53,781 nucleotides of DNA, taken from assembly GCA_945957125.1 (NCBI GenBank), contig CAMFJT010000010.1, positions 1 to 53,781 on the forward strand. Direction: 5' to 3'. This DNA is from an uncultured Rhodospirillales bacterium. Its GTDB lineage: Bacteria; Pseudomonadota; Alphaproteobacteria; Reyranellales; Reyranellaceae. Shown piece by piece: positions 9,192-17,327 of the stretch. The notes beneath the pieces were generated by a model. It saw only the letters and a list, made by a program, of their open reading frames with translations. It searched no databases and was not told the DNA's origin. Each line of letters begins with the position of its first letter. Within the stretch, counting starts at the first letter, position 1. Made by a program: the position numbers and the translations under genes.

Positions 9192-10790
9192 TCAGAATGT
9201 AGCCTTCAGCATGATGCGGAAGGAGGCCCCGCGCTCCGTCGGCAGCAAGGCAAGGCTGCCGCCGAATGCCATCACACGGCGCTGCGCGATGGCAAGGCCG
9301 AGGCCCGTGCCGCCGCGGTCGCGCGCGGTCGTGAAGAAGCGGTCGAAGATGCGCTCCGTGTTGCCGGACGAGACGCCGACGCCATCGTCGCTCACCTCCA
9401 CCACCGCTTCGCCGTCGGCGACGCGACCGCGGATCGTGACGACCGCCCCTGCCCCGGCATGCTGGCGCGCGTTGTCGAGCAGGTTGGTCAGCACGATGTC
9501 GAACGACGCCCTGTCGATGGCGGCGGTAAGGGAATCCGGCATGTCCGCGATCGATATCCGCCGACCGCTCGTTTGCGCCCCGGTCGCGATCTCGCGTGCC
9601 GCCGCGGCCAGGTCACAGCGCTCGTCGCCTTGCGGGGTGACCGCATCCGCGCGCGCCAGGTCGAGAATGCGGTTGACCAGCCGTTCGAGACGCTCGGTAT
9701 CGGCCAGGATGTTCGACAGGAAACGGTCGCGCTCCTCGACCGACATCTCGGCCAGGTGGTCGCGCAGCAATTCGGCACCGCCACGAATGCCGGTGAGCGG
9801 GGTCTTGAACTCGTGGCTGATGCCGAGCGCCAGTTCCCGCACATAGTCGGCCCGCGCCTCCAGGGTGCGCGCCATGGTGACGATCGATTCGGACAGCGAG
9901 CGCGCCTCACGGGTCATCGGCCGGCCGAGCGGTTCGACGGCGCGGATCTCGCCGCGCGCAACCCGCTGTGCCATGGCGGCGAGCTGGCGCGTCGGCCGCA
10001 CCACCGTCAGTCCGGCGAACCAGGCGAGTGCCACGACGGCCGCGACCAGCACGATCGCCGTCTCGAGCAGGGCGTAGCGCTTGCTGTACAGCGTCTGCAC
10101 GATGTTTCGCGGGGTGCGGGAGACGAGCACCGCGCCCAGCACATGACGGTCCGCCAGAATCGGCACGGCGACGAACACGCGCAGCGCCGTGTTGCGGCTG
10201 ACCGAGATCAGGCTGTAATCGCCGGGCTCTATGTCGCGCTCGCGCAGCGCCGCTTTCGGGGCGCCGCGCAACGCGTGCGCCACCTCCTCCTGCGCCGCCA
10301 GGCTGCGGCCGAGATCCTCGTCCTGGGTCGCCGCCACGACGATGCCCCTGGCGTCGAGGATGCGGATTCCGGCGAGGGTCATGCGCTGCGCTTCGTGGAC
10401 GACGGGAGACAGCGACTTTCCGATGGCGAGGGCCGCCGCGTCGGGCGGTCGGGACGGCGGCACCGCGTCGGCCGGCCTCGACAGGATCGGCGCATTGGCG
10501 AGGTCGAGTTGCGGCAGGAGCGGCGTCCAGCGTCCGCCGTAATCGGTAGCCGACCATCGCAGCTCGACCTCGGGCAGCGCCGCCAGCGACTCGGGCGGCG
10601 CGCGATCGAGCCACGCCGCGCGGTAGGCGGCCGACAGGACGGCCGCCTGCGCCATCAGCTCGGCTTCGGTCTGGCGCAGCAATGCGCTTTCGTACAGGCG
10701 CAGGATGCCGATGCCGGCGACGGGCAGCAGCAAAACCGCCAGGTAGGTCGCCAGCAACAGCGTCCGGATGCCGGGCAGCCGCACCGCCAT
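9192..10790 (-). CDS. creC: CreC-like sensor histidine kinase
   Basis: Membrane sensor kinase of 532 residues. A first transmembrane segment lies at about 11-31, a periplasmic sensing region at 32-240, and a second membrane segment at about 243-262. HAMP-like sequence follows. The phosphoacceptor His326 is in ALGISHEFKTPLTG, the N-box is NLLDNARQH, the G1 box is VSDDGVGV and the G2 box is GGTGLGLAIAQ. It starts 1 bp after the stop of the response-regulator gene, so the two are one operon. The divergent creD neighbour supports the CreBC assignment; sequence alone would say only 'HAMP histidine kinase'. The ATG at 10790 is chosen because it places the first membrane helix near the N-terminus. 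Upstream residues would lie in the regulator gene. Confidence 0.75.
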   Translation of the reverse strand: MAVRLPGIRTLLLATYLAVLLLPVAGIGILRLYESALLRQTEAELMAQAAVLSAAYRAAWLDRAPPESLAALPEVELRWSATDYGGRWTPLLPQLDLANAPILSRPADAVPPSRPPDAAALAIGKSLSPVVHEAQRMTLAGIRILDARGIVVAATQDEDLGRSLAAQEEVAHALRGAPKAALRERDIEPGDYSLISVSRNTALRVFVAVPILADRHVLGAVLVSRTPRNIVQTLYSKRYALLETAIVLVAAVVALAWFAGLTVVRPTRQLAAMAQRVARGEIRAVEPLGRPMTREARSLSESIVTMARTLEARADYVRELALGISHEFKTPLTGIRGGAELLRDHLAEMSVEERDRFLSNILADTERLERLVNRILDLARADAVTPQGDERCDLAAAAREIATGAQTSGRRISIADMPDSLTAAIDRASFDIVLTNLLDNARQHAGAGAVVTIRGRVADGEAVVEVSDDGVGVSSGNTERIFDRFFTTARDRGGTGLGLAIAQRRVMAFGGSLALLPTERGASFRIMLKATF

Positions 10791-10791
10791 G

Positions 10792-11469
10792 TCAGCCGGC
10801 CGCGAGCTTGTAGCCCACGCCGTGCACCGTCTCGATCGGGTCGCCTCCCAGCGCCTGGAACTTGGCGCGAATGTGCCGGACATGGCTGTCGATCGTACGG
10901 TCGCTCACGAAGCGGGCGTTGGCATAGGCCGCGGTCATCAGGTTGTCGCGCGTGAACGCCCGGCGGGGCTGGGCCGCTATCGCCTTGAGCAGCGAGAACT
11001 CGGTCGCCGTCAGCGCCACGTCGGTGCCGGCCCACGACGCGGTGTGCGCTTCGAGGTCGATCACCAGCGCGCCGCGCACCAGCCGCTCGGAGCCGGCAGG
11101 CGCCGCGCTGACTCTGCGCCGCAACACCGCCTTCACCCGCGCCATCAGCTCGCCGGGACTGAACGGCTTCACGACATAGTCGTCGGCACCAAGCTCGAGG
11201 CCGAGGATGCGGTCCATCTCCTCGTCCTTGGACGTGAGGAAGATGACGGGAACATCCGACACCGCGCGCAGGCGGCGGCAGACGGCAGTGCCGTCGAGCT
11301 CGGGCATCAGGATGTCGAGGATGACCAGCGCGGGCAGCTCGCGCGCCGCCATCTCCAGCCCGGCCTTGCCGTCCGCCGCACCGAGCGGCTGGTAGCCGGC
11401 ACGGCGCAGGGCGAAGCACACCACCTCGCGGATGTGGGCATCGTCGTCGACGACCAGGACCTTGTGCAT
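10792..11469 (-). CDS. creB: CreB-like OmpR-family response regulator
   Basis: Two-domain response regulator of 225 residues. The receiver domain has acidic residues in VVDDD (8-10), phosphoacceptor Asp52 in ILDILMPELDG, the conserved Thr in FLTSKDEE and the Lys in DYVVKPFSP. A winged-helix OmpR/PhoB output domain follows, with LTATEFSLLKAIA and the recognition region DRTIDSHVRHIRAKF. The start at 11469 (MHKVLVVDD) is chosen because it gives the canonical receiver N-terminus. It is co-transcribed with the kinase and divergent from creD across 136 bp, and creD is the expected target. Paralogous OmpR-family regulators cannot be excluded without a tree. Confidence 0.78.
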   Translation of the reverse strand: MHKVLVVDDDAHIREVVCFALRRAGYQPLGAADGKAGLEMAARELPALVILDILMPELDGTAVCRRLRAVSDVPVIFLTSKDEEMDRILGLELGADDYVVKPFSPGELMARVKAVLRRRVSAAPAGSERLVRGALVIDLEAHTASWAGTDVALTATEFSLLKAIAAQPRRAFTRDNLMTAAYANARFVSDRTIDSHVRHIRAKFQALGGDPIETVHGVGYKLAAG

Positions 11470-11605
11470 GCGCCCGACTCTAGCGGCGGCCATCCGAGTG
11501 TCGACGGGCTGCCGCCGGTTTGCACCGAATATCCACAAATCCTGCAAAGCGCCTGCACTGATGAGCAGCACGGTGAGCGGCTCCCAATCGCGAGACCATC
11601 CATCC

Positions 11606-12973
11606 ATGACCGATGCTGTTGCGCCTGCCGATGCCGCCCCGCCTCCGGGAAGGCCACGACACTCTCTGGCCAGCCTCTTCCAGGGTGCAGGCGCCTATCT
11701 CTCGAGCGGAAAGCTGGTCGCGCGCGGCCTCCTTCTGGCCGCTCTGACCCTCGCTCTCGAAATCCCGCTCGGCCTGGTGGGCGGCGTGATCGCCGACCGC
11801 CGGGCCCACGAGGACGAAGCGATTGCCAGTATCTCGGACTCATGGGGTCGGGTGCAGACCTTCGTCGGCCCAACGATCGTTCTGCCCTCCCGCCTCACCG
11901 ATGGAGGCCGGACCAAGACGTTCACCCTCCTGCCCGAGCAACTCTCGATCGACGGCAAGGTCGCGCCCGAACAACGCCGGCGCGGGCTGTTCTCGGTAAC
12001 CGTCTACAGCGCCACGCTCGACATCGTCGCGGCGTTCGACACCTCCGCGATGCGCGAACTCGTGGCTGCCGGCCAATCGGTCGACTGGGCCGCGGCCCGG
12101 CTCACCCTGGGTCTCAGCGATCCGAAGTCGATCGATGCCACGATCGTCGACGTCGACGGCAAGAGAGTCGACTGGATCGCGGACACGCCGACGCCGCTCG
12201 CAGTCCTGCAGGCGCCCCTGGCCGCGGCCGATCTTGCGGGCCGTCAAACCCTGACCGTTCGCTTCCGCATCGGATTCTCCGGCAGCGACAGGATCTCCTT
12301 CGTTCCCCTCGGCCGACGCACCACGGCAAGCATCGCATCGTCCTGGCCGTCGCCAAGCTTCACCGGGCGCTATCTCCCGATCGAGCAGTCGGTCGCCGGG
12401 GATGGATTTCGCGCCAAGTGGGCGATCTCCTCGCTCGGCCGCGGCTATGGCCAGCTGTGGGACGGCGGCGGCAAGACCGACCCCGCAACGGATGCCGTTC
12501 TCGGCTCGGCTTTCGGAGTCGTCCTGCTCGCCCCCGTCGACGCCTACCGGGAAGCGGATCGGGCGATCAAGTACGGCATCATGTTCATCGGGCTTACCTT
12601 CACCGTCTGCCTGCTGTTCGAGCTCGCGACCGGGACGCAGCCGCGTACCGCGCAGTACGCCTTGATCGGCCTGTCGCTCTGCATCTTCTATCTCATGTTG
12701 CTGTCCTTCAGCGAGCGGATCGGCTTCGGACCCGCCTATCTCCTGAGCGCATCGGCCGTGGTCGCGCAGGCGGCGACCTACACCTGGGTGATCCAGCGCC
12801 GCCTCCTCCCGGCTGCGGCCTTCGGCGTCTTCCTCGCAGGACTCTATGCCGGCCTGTATGCCTTGTTGCAGCTCGAGGAGGCCTCACTGCTTTCCGGCTC
12901 GCTGCTGCTTTTCGCCATTCTGTCGGTGGCGATGTGGCTGACGCGGAATTTGCATCGCTCGCAGCCGGCCTGA
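11606..12973 (+). CDS. creD: CreD-family inner membrane protein
   Basis: Inner-membrane protein of 455 residues. There is one membrane helix near residues 45-65, a large periplasmic domain, and a C-terminal cluster of five to six helices (about 325-445). This arrangement, together with phrases such as VGPTIVLPSRL, DGGGKTDPATDAVLGSAFGV and LLAPVDAYREADRAIKYGI, identifies the CreD family. In enterobacteria CreD is the strongest member of the CreBC regulon and affects envelope integrity and resistance; its molecular activity is unknown. The ATG at 11606 is selected over upstream in-frame codons because those overlap the control region of the divergent regulator gene. Confidence 0.8.
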   Translation: MTDAVAPADAAPPPGRPRHSLASLFQGAGAYLSSGKLVARGLLLAALTLALEIPLGLVGGVIADRRAHEDEAIASISDSWGRVQTFVGPTIVLPSRLTDGGRTKTFTLLPEQLSIDGKVAPEQRRRGLFSVTVYSATLDIVAAFDTSAMRELVAAGQSVDWAAARLTLGLSDPKSIDATIVDVDGKRVDWIADTPTPLAVLQAPLAAADLAGRQTLTVRFRIGFSGSDRISFVPLGRRTTASIASSWPSPSFTGRYLPIEQSVAGDGFRAKWAISSLGRGYGQLWDGGGKTDPATDAVLGSAFGVVLLAPVDAYREADRAIKYGIMFIGLTFTVCLLFELATGTQPRTAQYALIGLSLCIFYLMLLSFSERIGFGPAYLLSASAVVAQAATYTWVIQRRLLPAAAFGVFLAGLYAGLYALLQLEEASLLSGSLLLFAILSVAMWLTRNLHRSQPA

Positions 12974-13007
12974 TAATGATGCCCGCCCCCCGCTTCCGGA
13001 GCCCTTG

Positions 13008-14090
13008 ATGCGTCTTGGCCTTCTCGCCTGCCTGCTCGCCCTCGCGGCGGGGCCTGCCTTCGCCCAGAAGCAGGTCAACGTCTACAACTGGTCCGATTAT
13101 ATCGCCGAGGACCAGCTCAAGGCCTTCACCCAGCAGACCGGGATCAAGGTCAACTACACGACGTACGACAGCAACGAGATCCTCGACGCCAAGCTCAGGG
13201 CCGGCCGGTCGGGCTACGACGTGGTGGTACCGACCGCCTCGCCGTTCCTGGTGCGACAGCTCGCGGCCAAGCTCTACCAGCCGCTCGACAAGGCCAAGCT
13301 CAAGAACCTGGGCAACCTCGACCCCAAGATCATGGCGGCGCTCGCCAAGTACGATCCGGGCAACGCCCACGCCATCCCCTGGATGTGGGGCACGATCGGC
13401 ATCGGCTACAACGTGCCGGAGATCCGCAAGCGCATGATCAACGCACCGGTCGATTCGCTCGCCATGATCTTCGACCCGGCGATCGTGTCGCGCTTCGTCG
13501 ATTGCGGCGTCATGATTCTCGACAGCCCGACCGACGTCTTTCCGGCCGCGCTCAAGTACCTGATGCTCGACCCCGACTCCAAGAACCCCGAGGACCTCGA
13601 AAAGGCGGCGGCGGTGATCAAGGCGATCCGGCCGTTCATCCGCAAGTTCCATTCGTCGGAGTACATCAACGCGCTGGCCGGCGGCGACATCTGCCTGGCA
13701 TTCGGCTTCTCGGGCGATGTGCTGCAGGCGCGCGAACGCGCGGCGGCGGCGGCCGAGCCGCGCGACATCGCCTATGCCATTCCCAACCAGGGCGCGATGC
13801 TGTGGATCGACACCGCCGCGATCCCGAAGGACGCCCTCAACCCCGACGCCGCCTTGCGCTTCCTCGACTTCATGATGGAGCCCAAGGTCGCAGCGGCCTC
13901 CAGCACGCTGACGCGCTATGCCAATGCGAACGTCCCGGCGACGGCGCTGCTCGACAAGTCGATTTCGGGAAATCCGTGGATCTATCCGCCGGAAGGCAAC
14001 CGCGCGCGCCTCTACACCATTTCCGCCGCCGACGCCGAGCAGGTACGCATCCGCACGCGGCTGTGGACCGCCATCAAGACCGGCCGGTAG
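13008..14090 (+). CDS. potF: Putrescine/spermidine ABC transporter substrate-binding protein (PotF-like)
   Basis: Periplasmic polyamine receptor of 360 residues. The signal peptide ends at AFAQ. The mature protein begins KQVNVYNWSDYIAEDQLKAF, the hallmark of PotD/PotF proteins, and IPWMWGTIGIGYN lies near residue 125. The ATG at 13008 is preceded by an in-frame TTG at 13005, and the ATG is the natural choice. It is the first gene of a tight four-gene operon, only 34 bp after creD. The 'VYNWSDYI' opening favours PotF (putrescine) over PotD, but the exact polyamine is not decidable from sequence. Confidence 0.85.
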   Translation: MRLGLLACLLALAAGPAFAQKQVNVYNWSDYIAEDQLKAFTQQTGIKVNYTTYDSNEILDAKLRAGRSGYDVVVPTASPFLVRQLAAKLYQPLDKAKLKNLGNLDPKIMAALAKYDPGNAHAIPWMWGTIGIGYNVPEIRKRMINAPVDSLAMIFDPAIVSRFVDCGVMILDSPTDVFPAALKYLMLDPDSKNPEDLEKAAAVIKAIRPFIRKFHSSEYINALAGGDICLAFGFSGDVLQARERAAAAAEPRDIAYAIPNQGAMLWIDTAAIPKDALNPDAALRFLDFMMEPKVAAASSTLTRYANANVPATALLDKSISGNPWIYPPEGNRARLYTISAADAEQVRIRTRLWTAIKTGR

Positions 14091-14099
14091 ATTGAGCCG

Positions 14100-15095
14100 G
14101 TGGGCGAGCCGATCGTTAAAATCGTAGGTGTGACCAAGCGCTTCGGCGCGGTCGAGGCCGTGGCGAACGTCGATCTCGAGATCGCGCGCGGCGAGCTGTT
14201 CGCCCTGCTCGGCGGATCGGGCTGCGGCAAGACCACCCTCCTCCGCCTGCTGGCCGGTTTCGAGCGACCGGACCGCGGCCGCATCCTGATCGATGGGCAG
14301 GACATGACCGGCGTCCCGCCGCATCTGCGGCCCATCAACATGATGTTCCAGTCCTACGCCCTGTTCCCGCACCTCGATGTCGCCGGCAACGTGGCCTACG
14401 GCCTCAAGCGCGAGGGCGTGGCACGGCCCGAGATCGCGACACGCGTTGCCGAGGCGCTGGCACTGGTCAAGCTCGACGGCCTCGGCACGCGCCGGCCCTC
14501 GCAGCTCTCCGGCGGCCAGCGCCAGCGCGTGGCGCTGGCGCGGGCGCTGGTCAAGCGGCCCAAGCTGCTGCTGCTCGACGAGCCGCTGGCCGCCCTCGAC
14601 CGCAAGCTGCGCGAGGATACTCGGTTCGAGCTGGTGCGCCTGCAGGAGCAGCTCGGCGTCACCTTCGTGATCGTGACGCACGACCAGCCGGAGGCGATGT
14701 CGATGGCCAGCCGGCTGGCGGTGATGAATGCCGGCCGCATCGTGCAGACCGGCACGCCACACGAGCTCTACGAACGGCCGGCGACCCGCTTCGTGGCGGG
14801 ATTCATCGGCATCGCCAACATCCTGCAGACCGCGCCGGGACGCTGGCTGGCGCTGCGGCCGGAGAAGATCGCGCTGTCGGCCGACCGGCCCGCCACCGAG
14901 CGAGCCATTGCCGGAACCGTGGTCGAGGTCGGCTACGAAGGCGACCGCTCGCTCTATCGGATCGCCCTCGCCGACGGCTCGACGATGCGCGTCGCCCAGA
15001 CCAACGTCGCACGGGCACGGGAGAGTGCCTTCAAGCGCGGCGACAACGTCTGGCTCGGCTGGTCCGACGATGCCGGGCAGGTGCTGCATGAGTAG
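14100..15095 (+). CDS. potG: Polyamine ABC transporter ATPase (PotG/PotA-like)
   Basis: ATPase subunit of 331 residues. Walker A GGSGCGKTT is at about 38-46, the Q-loop is MMFQSYALFPHL, the signature is QLSGGQRQRVALARAL, Walker B is LLLLDEPLAALD and the switch histidine is in IVTHDQPEAM. A C-terminal TOBE-like domain (about 245-325, ALRPEKIALS) is typical of polyamine ATPases. It starts at GTG 14100, 9 bp after the potF stop; no better ATG exists. It is somewhat shorter than E. coli PotG (about 377). The 3' end overlaps the next gene by 8 bases. Confidence 0.85.
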   Translation: MGEPIVKIVGVTKRFGAVEAVANVDLEIARGELFALLGGSGCGKTTLLRLLAGFERPDRGRILIDGQDMTGVPPHLRPINMMFQSYALFPHLDVAGNVAYGLKREGVARPEIATRVAEALALVKLDGLGTRRPSQLSGGQRQRVALARALVKRPKLLLLDEPLAALDRKLREDTRFELVRLQEQLGVTFVIVTHDQPEAMSMASRLAVMNAGRIVQTGTPHELYERPATRFVAGFIGIANILQTAPGRWLALRPEKIALSADRPATERAIAGTVVEVGYEGDRSLYRIALADGSTMRVAQTNVARARESAFKRGDNVWLGWSDDAGQVLHE

Positions 15096-15966
15096 CCGTT
15101 CTGTCTTCCTGGCGCGGTCCCAGCCCATGAGGCTCGTGATCGCGCTGCCGTTCCTGTGGCTGGGGGTGTTCTTCCTGCTGCCGCTGGGGCTCGTGCTCGG
15201 CATCGCGCTCGGCACCAATTCGCCCGACTCGGTGCCGCCGGTCGAGCTCGGCGTCGATCTCGCGAGCTTCCGGCTGCTGTTCACCGACGATCTGTACCTC
15301 GCGGCGTGGCTGTCCTCGCTGCGCATCGCCGCGATCTCGACGGCTGTCACCCTCCTGCTCGGCTATCCCATGGCCTATGCCATCGCGCGCGCCGCGCCGC
15401 GCCGCCGGCCGCTGCTGCTGATGCTGGTCATGCTGCCGTTCTGGACGTCGTTCCTGATCCGCATCTACGCCTGGATGGGCCTGCTGTCGGAAAACGGCAT
15501 CCTGAACCAGGTCCTGCGCGGATCCGGCCTCGTGGCCGATCCCGGCACGATCCTCGGCACCGAATGGGCGATCTATCTCGGCATCGTCTATGCCTACCTG
15601 CCCTTCATGGTGCTGCCGCTCTACGCCGCGCTGGAGAAGCTCGACTGGAGCCTTCTCGAGGCGGCGTCCGACCTCGGCGCGCGGCCGTCGACGGCGTTCC
15701 TCACCGTCACCCTGCCGCTGTCGCTGCCGGGCATCGTGGCGGGTTGCCTGCTGGTGTTCATTCCGGCGGTCGGCGAGTTCGTGATCCCCGACCTGCTGGG
15801 CGGCACGCAGACGCTGATGATCGGCAAGGTCCTGTGGGACGAGTTCTTCACCAACTCGGACTGGCCGCTCGCCTCGGCGGTGGCGATCTGCCTGCTCGTG
15901 CTGCTGGTCGGGCCGATCCTGCTGTTCCAGCGCCAGCAGCAGCGCAGCCTGGAGCGCCGCTCGTGA
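15088..15966 (+). CDS. potH: Polyamine ABC transporter permease (PotH/PotB-like)
   Basis: Permease of 292 residues with six hydrophobic segments. The conserved EAA loop, LLEAASDLGARPSTAFLTVTLPLSLPGI, lies near residue 190 and contacts the ATPase. The region WTSFLIRIYAWMGLL near 115 is typical of PotB/PotH. The ATG at 15088 overlaps the ATPase stop by 8 bases; a second ATG at 15127 is possible. The stop overlaps the following GTG start (GTGA). Confidence 0.83.
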   Translation: MSSRSVFLARSQPMRLVIALPFLWLGVFFLLPLGLVLGIALGTNSPDSVPPVELGVDLASFRLLFTDDLYLAAWLSSLRIAAISTAVTLLLGYPMAYAIARAAPRRRPLLLMLVMLPFWTSFLIRIYAWMGLLSENGILNQVLRGSGLVADPGTILGTEWAIYLGIVYAYLPFMVLPLYAALEKLDWSLLEAASDLGARPSTAFLTVTLPLSLPGIVAGCLLVFIPAVGEFVIPDLLGGTQTLMIGKVLWDEFFTNSDWPLASAVAICLLVLLVGPILLFQRQQQRSLERRS

Positions 15967-16754
15967 GCGGCCGCGTCGGCGTCGCCGCCACGGTCCTGGC
16001 GTTCGGCTACGCCTTCCTCTACCTGCCGATCGCGCTGGTGATCGCCTACTCGTTCAACGAATCGCGGCTCGTGACGGTATGGGCCGGCTTCTCGCTGAAA
16101 TGGTGGAAGGCGCTGCTGCAGAACGAGGCCATGCTCGACGCGGCCTGGCTGTCGCTGCGCATCGCCCTGGTGAGCGCCACGTTCGCCACCCTGCTCGGCC
16201 TCGCGGCCGGTTACGTGCTCGCCCGCGTGCCGCGCTTCCGCGGGCGCACCCTGTTCGCCGGCCTCGTGGTCGCGCCGATGGTGATGCCCGAGGTCGTGAT
16301 GGGCATCTCGATGCTGCTGCTGTTCGTCGGCAGCGACCGGCTGCTCGGCGGACCGGAGCGCGGCTTCCTTACCATCACCATCGCGCACGTCACGTTCTCG
16401 CTCACTTTCGTGGCCATCGTCGTGCAGGCGCGGCTTGCCGACTTCGATCGCTCGCTCGAAGAGGCCGCGATGGATCTCGGCGCGACGCCGTGGACGACCT
16501 TCCTCACCGTCACCCTGCCGATGATCGCGCCGGCACTGGCGTCGGGCTGGCTGCTCGCCTTCACGCTGTCGCTCGACGACCTGATCCTCACGCAGTTCGT
16601 CGCCGGCGCGCAGTCGCAGACCCTGCCGATGCGCGTCTATTCCAGCGTGCGTCTTGGAGTCGATCCGCAGATCAACGTGCTCGCCACGATCGTCGTGGCC
16701 ATCGCCGCCGGCGCGCTCGTTACGTCAGCATGGTTGACCCGCAAGCGCGATTGA
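15963..16754 (+). CDS. potI: Polyamine ABC transporter permease (PotI/PotC-like)
   Basis: Second permease, 263 residues, about six hydrophobic segments. The family signature LPIALVIAYSFNESR lies near the N-terminus, WAGFSLKWWKALLQNEAM follows, and an EAA loop (EEAAMDLGATPWTTFLTVTLP) near 165 pairs with the ATPase. GTG at 15963 overlaps the stop of the first permease by 4 bases. An apparent much longer upstream reading is an alternate-frame artefact inside potH. Last gene of the polyamine operon. Confidence 0.83.
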   Translation: MSGRVGVAATVLAFGYAFLYLPIALVIAYSFNESRLVTVWAGFSLKWWKALLQNEAMLDAAWLSLRIALVSATFATLLGLAAGYVLARVPRFRGRTLFAGLVVAPMVMPEVVMGISMLLLFVGSDRLLGGPERGFLTITIAHVTFSLTFVAIVVQARLADFDRSLEEAAMDLGATPWTTFLTVTLPMIAPALASGWLLAFTLSLDDLILTQFVAGAQSQTLPMRVYSSVRLGVDPQINVLATIVVAIAAGALVTSAWLTRKRD

Positions 16755-16811
16755 CAAGCGTGCCGATCGGTGACGAGATGAGCGTACGCAACACCGGACA
16801 CGGAGGTTTCG

Positions 16812-16874
16812 ATGCTTCCACCGAAGACGCGCGCCGCAATGATTGTCGAAGCAGCCATTCGGGCATCGGCATAG
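16812..16874 (+). CDS. Possible 20-residue small ORF
   Basis: A 20-codon reading frame, MLPPKTRAAMIVEAAIRASA, has a strong ribosome binding site (GGAGG at 16802-16806, 5 bases before ATG). It lies in the 185-bp gap between the polyamine operon and the HxlR gene. Two Arg and one Lys and several Ala suggest a short amphipathic helix. It could equally be a relic of a longer gene or chance. No homolog is recognised. Confidence 0.25.
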   Translation: MLPPKTRAAMIVEAAIRASA

Positions 16875-16896
16875 CGGCAGCCCACGAATGACGCAC

Positions 16897-16954
16897 CGGG
16901 AGCGGCCCTCGCGGGTCGCATCAGTCAGGCCAGACCCCATCACGGCCGCTCCCG
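16897..16954. terminator. Inverted repeat between convergent potI and HxlR gene
   Basis: CGGGAGCGGCC at 16897-16907 is perfectly inverted as GGCCGCTCCCG at 16944-16954, with a 36-nt interior that holds further short GC pairings. The right arm overlaps the 3' end of the HxlR gene. The position between convergent genes suggests a bidirectional terminator, but neither side has a T tract. Confidence 0.35.
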
Positions 16955-17263
16955 TTGTCGCTTCGCCCATTTCTCCGACCAGACGTGGAGCGGCAGGAAG
17001 AGCTGCAGCAGCTCCTTGCCCAATACCGTGAGCCGGTAGCCCTTTTCCGGGTCGAGCTCGATCAGCCCGGCTTCGCGCAGGTCGGCCAGCCTGCCATTGA
17101 CGATCGTCGGGCTGGCGCCGGTTGCATCCTGTAGCTCGCGGAAGCGCCGCGGCTCGTCGCGCAGCTCCCACACCAGCCGCAACACCCAGCGCCGGCCCAG
17201 CAGGTCGAGCAACGCCATGATCGGCCGGCCCGTTGTCGAGCCGCGGACTCGCCGCTTCACCAT
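16940..17263 (-). CDS. HxlR-family winged-helix regulator
   Basis: DNA-binding protein of 107 residues with one HxlR-type winged helix. LLDLLGRRWVLRLVWELRDEPRRFRELQ is the opening helix pair, the recognition region is SPTIVNGRLADLREAGLIE and the wing is DPEKGYRLTVLGKEL. It lacks the usual N-terminal redox cysteine of HypR/YodB members; no cysteine is present in the protein, so thiol sensing is unlikely. The ATG at 17263 has GGAG 8 bases upstream. It is divergent from the AhpD-like gene, with two CTACA-N5-TGTAG-type palindromes between them, so it probably represses itself and that gene. Confidence 0.82.
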   Translation of the reverse strand: MVKRRVRGSTTGRPIMALLDLLGRRWVLRLVWELRDEPRRFRELQDATGASPTIVNGRLADLREAGLIELDPEKGYRLTVLGKELLQLFLPLHVWSEKWAKRQRERP

Positions 17264-17278
17264 CTATTTCACTCCGTT

Positions 17279-17327
17279 ACTACATTTTCCGTAGCGTCAC
17301 GCAGGATATCGCTACATAAATTGTAGC
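17279..17327. promoter_or_regulatory. Two HxlR operator-like palindromes
   Basis: GCTACA-TAAAT-TGTAGC at 17311-17327 is a perfect 6-bp inverted repeat ending one base before the ATG at 17328. ACTACA-TTTTC-CGTAGC at 17279-17295 is an imperfect copy in the same register. Their starts are 32 bp apart, three helical turns, so two dimers would sit on one DNA face. The downstream site also contains a possible -10 (TACATA, 17313-17318), implying little or no leader for the + strand transcript. Confidence 0.6.

Noticed and set aside
6960..9846. Long plus-strand frames over the permease, hydrolase and kinase genes
   Set aside because: They oppose genes with clear motifs on the minus strand. The products are repetitive His/Asp/Arg/Gln-rich shadow sequence.
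12708..15350. An 880-codon minus-strand frame across creD and the pot genes
   Set aside because: Spans several well-supported plus-strand genes and has shadow-type composition.
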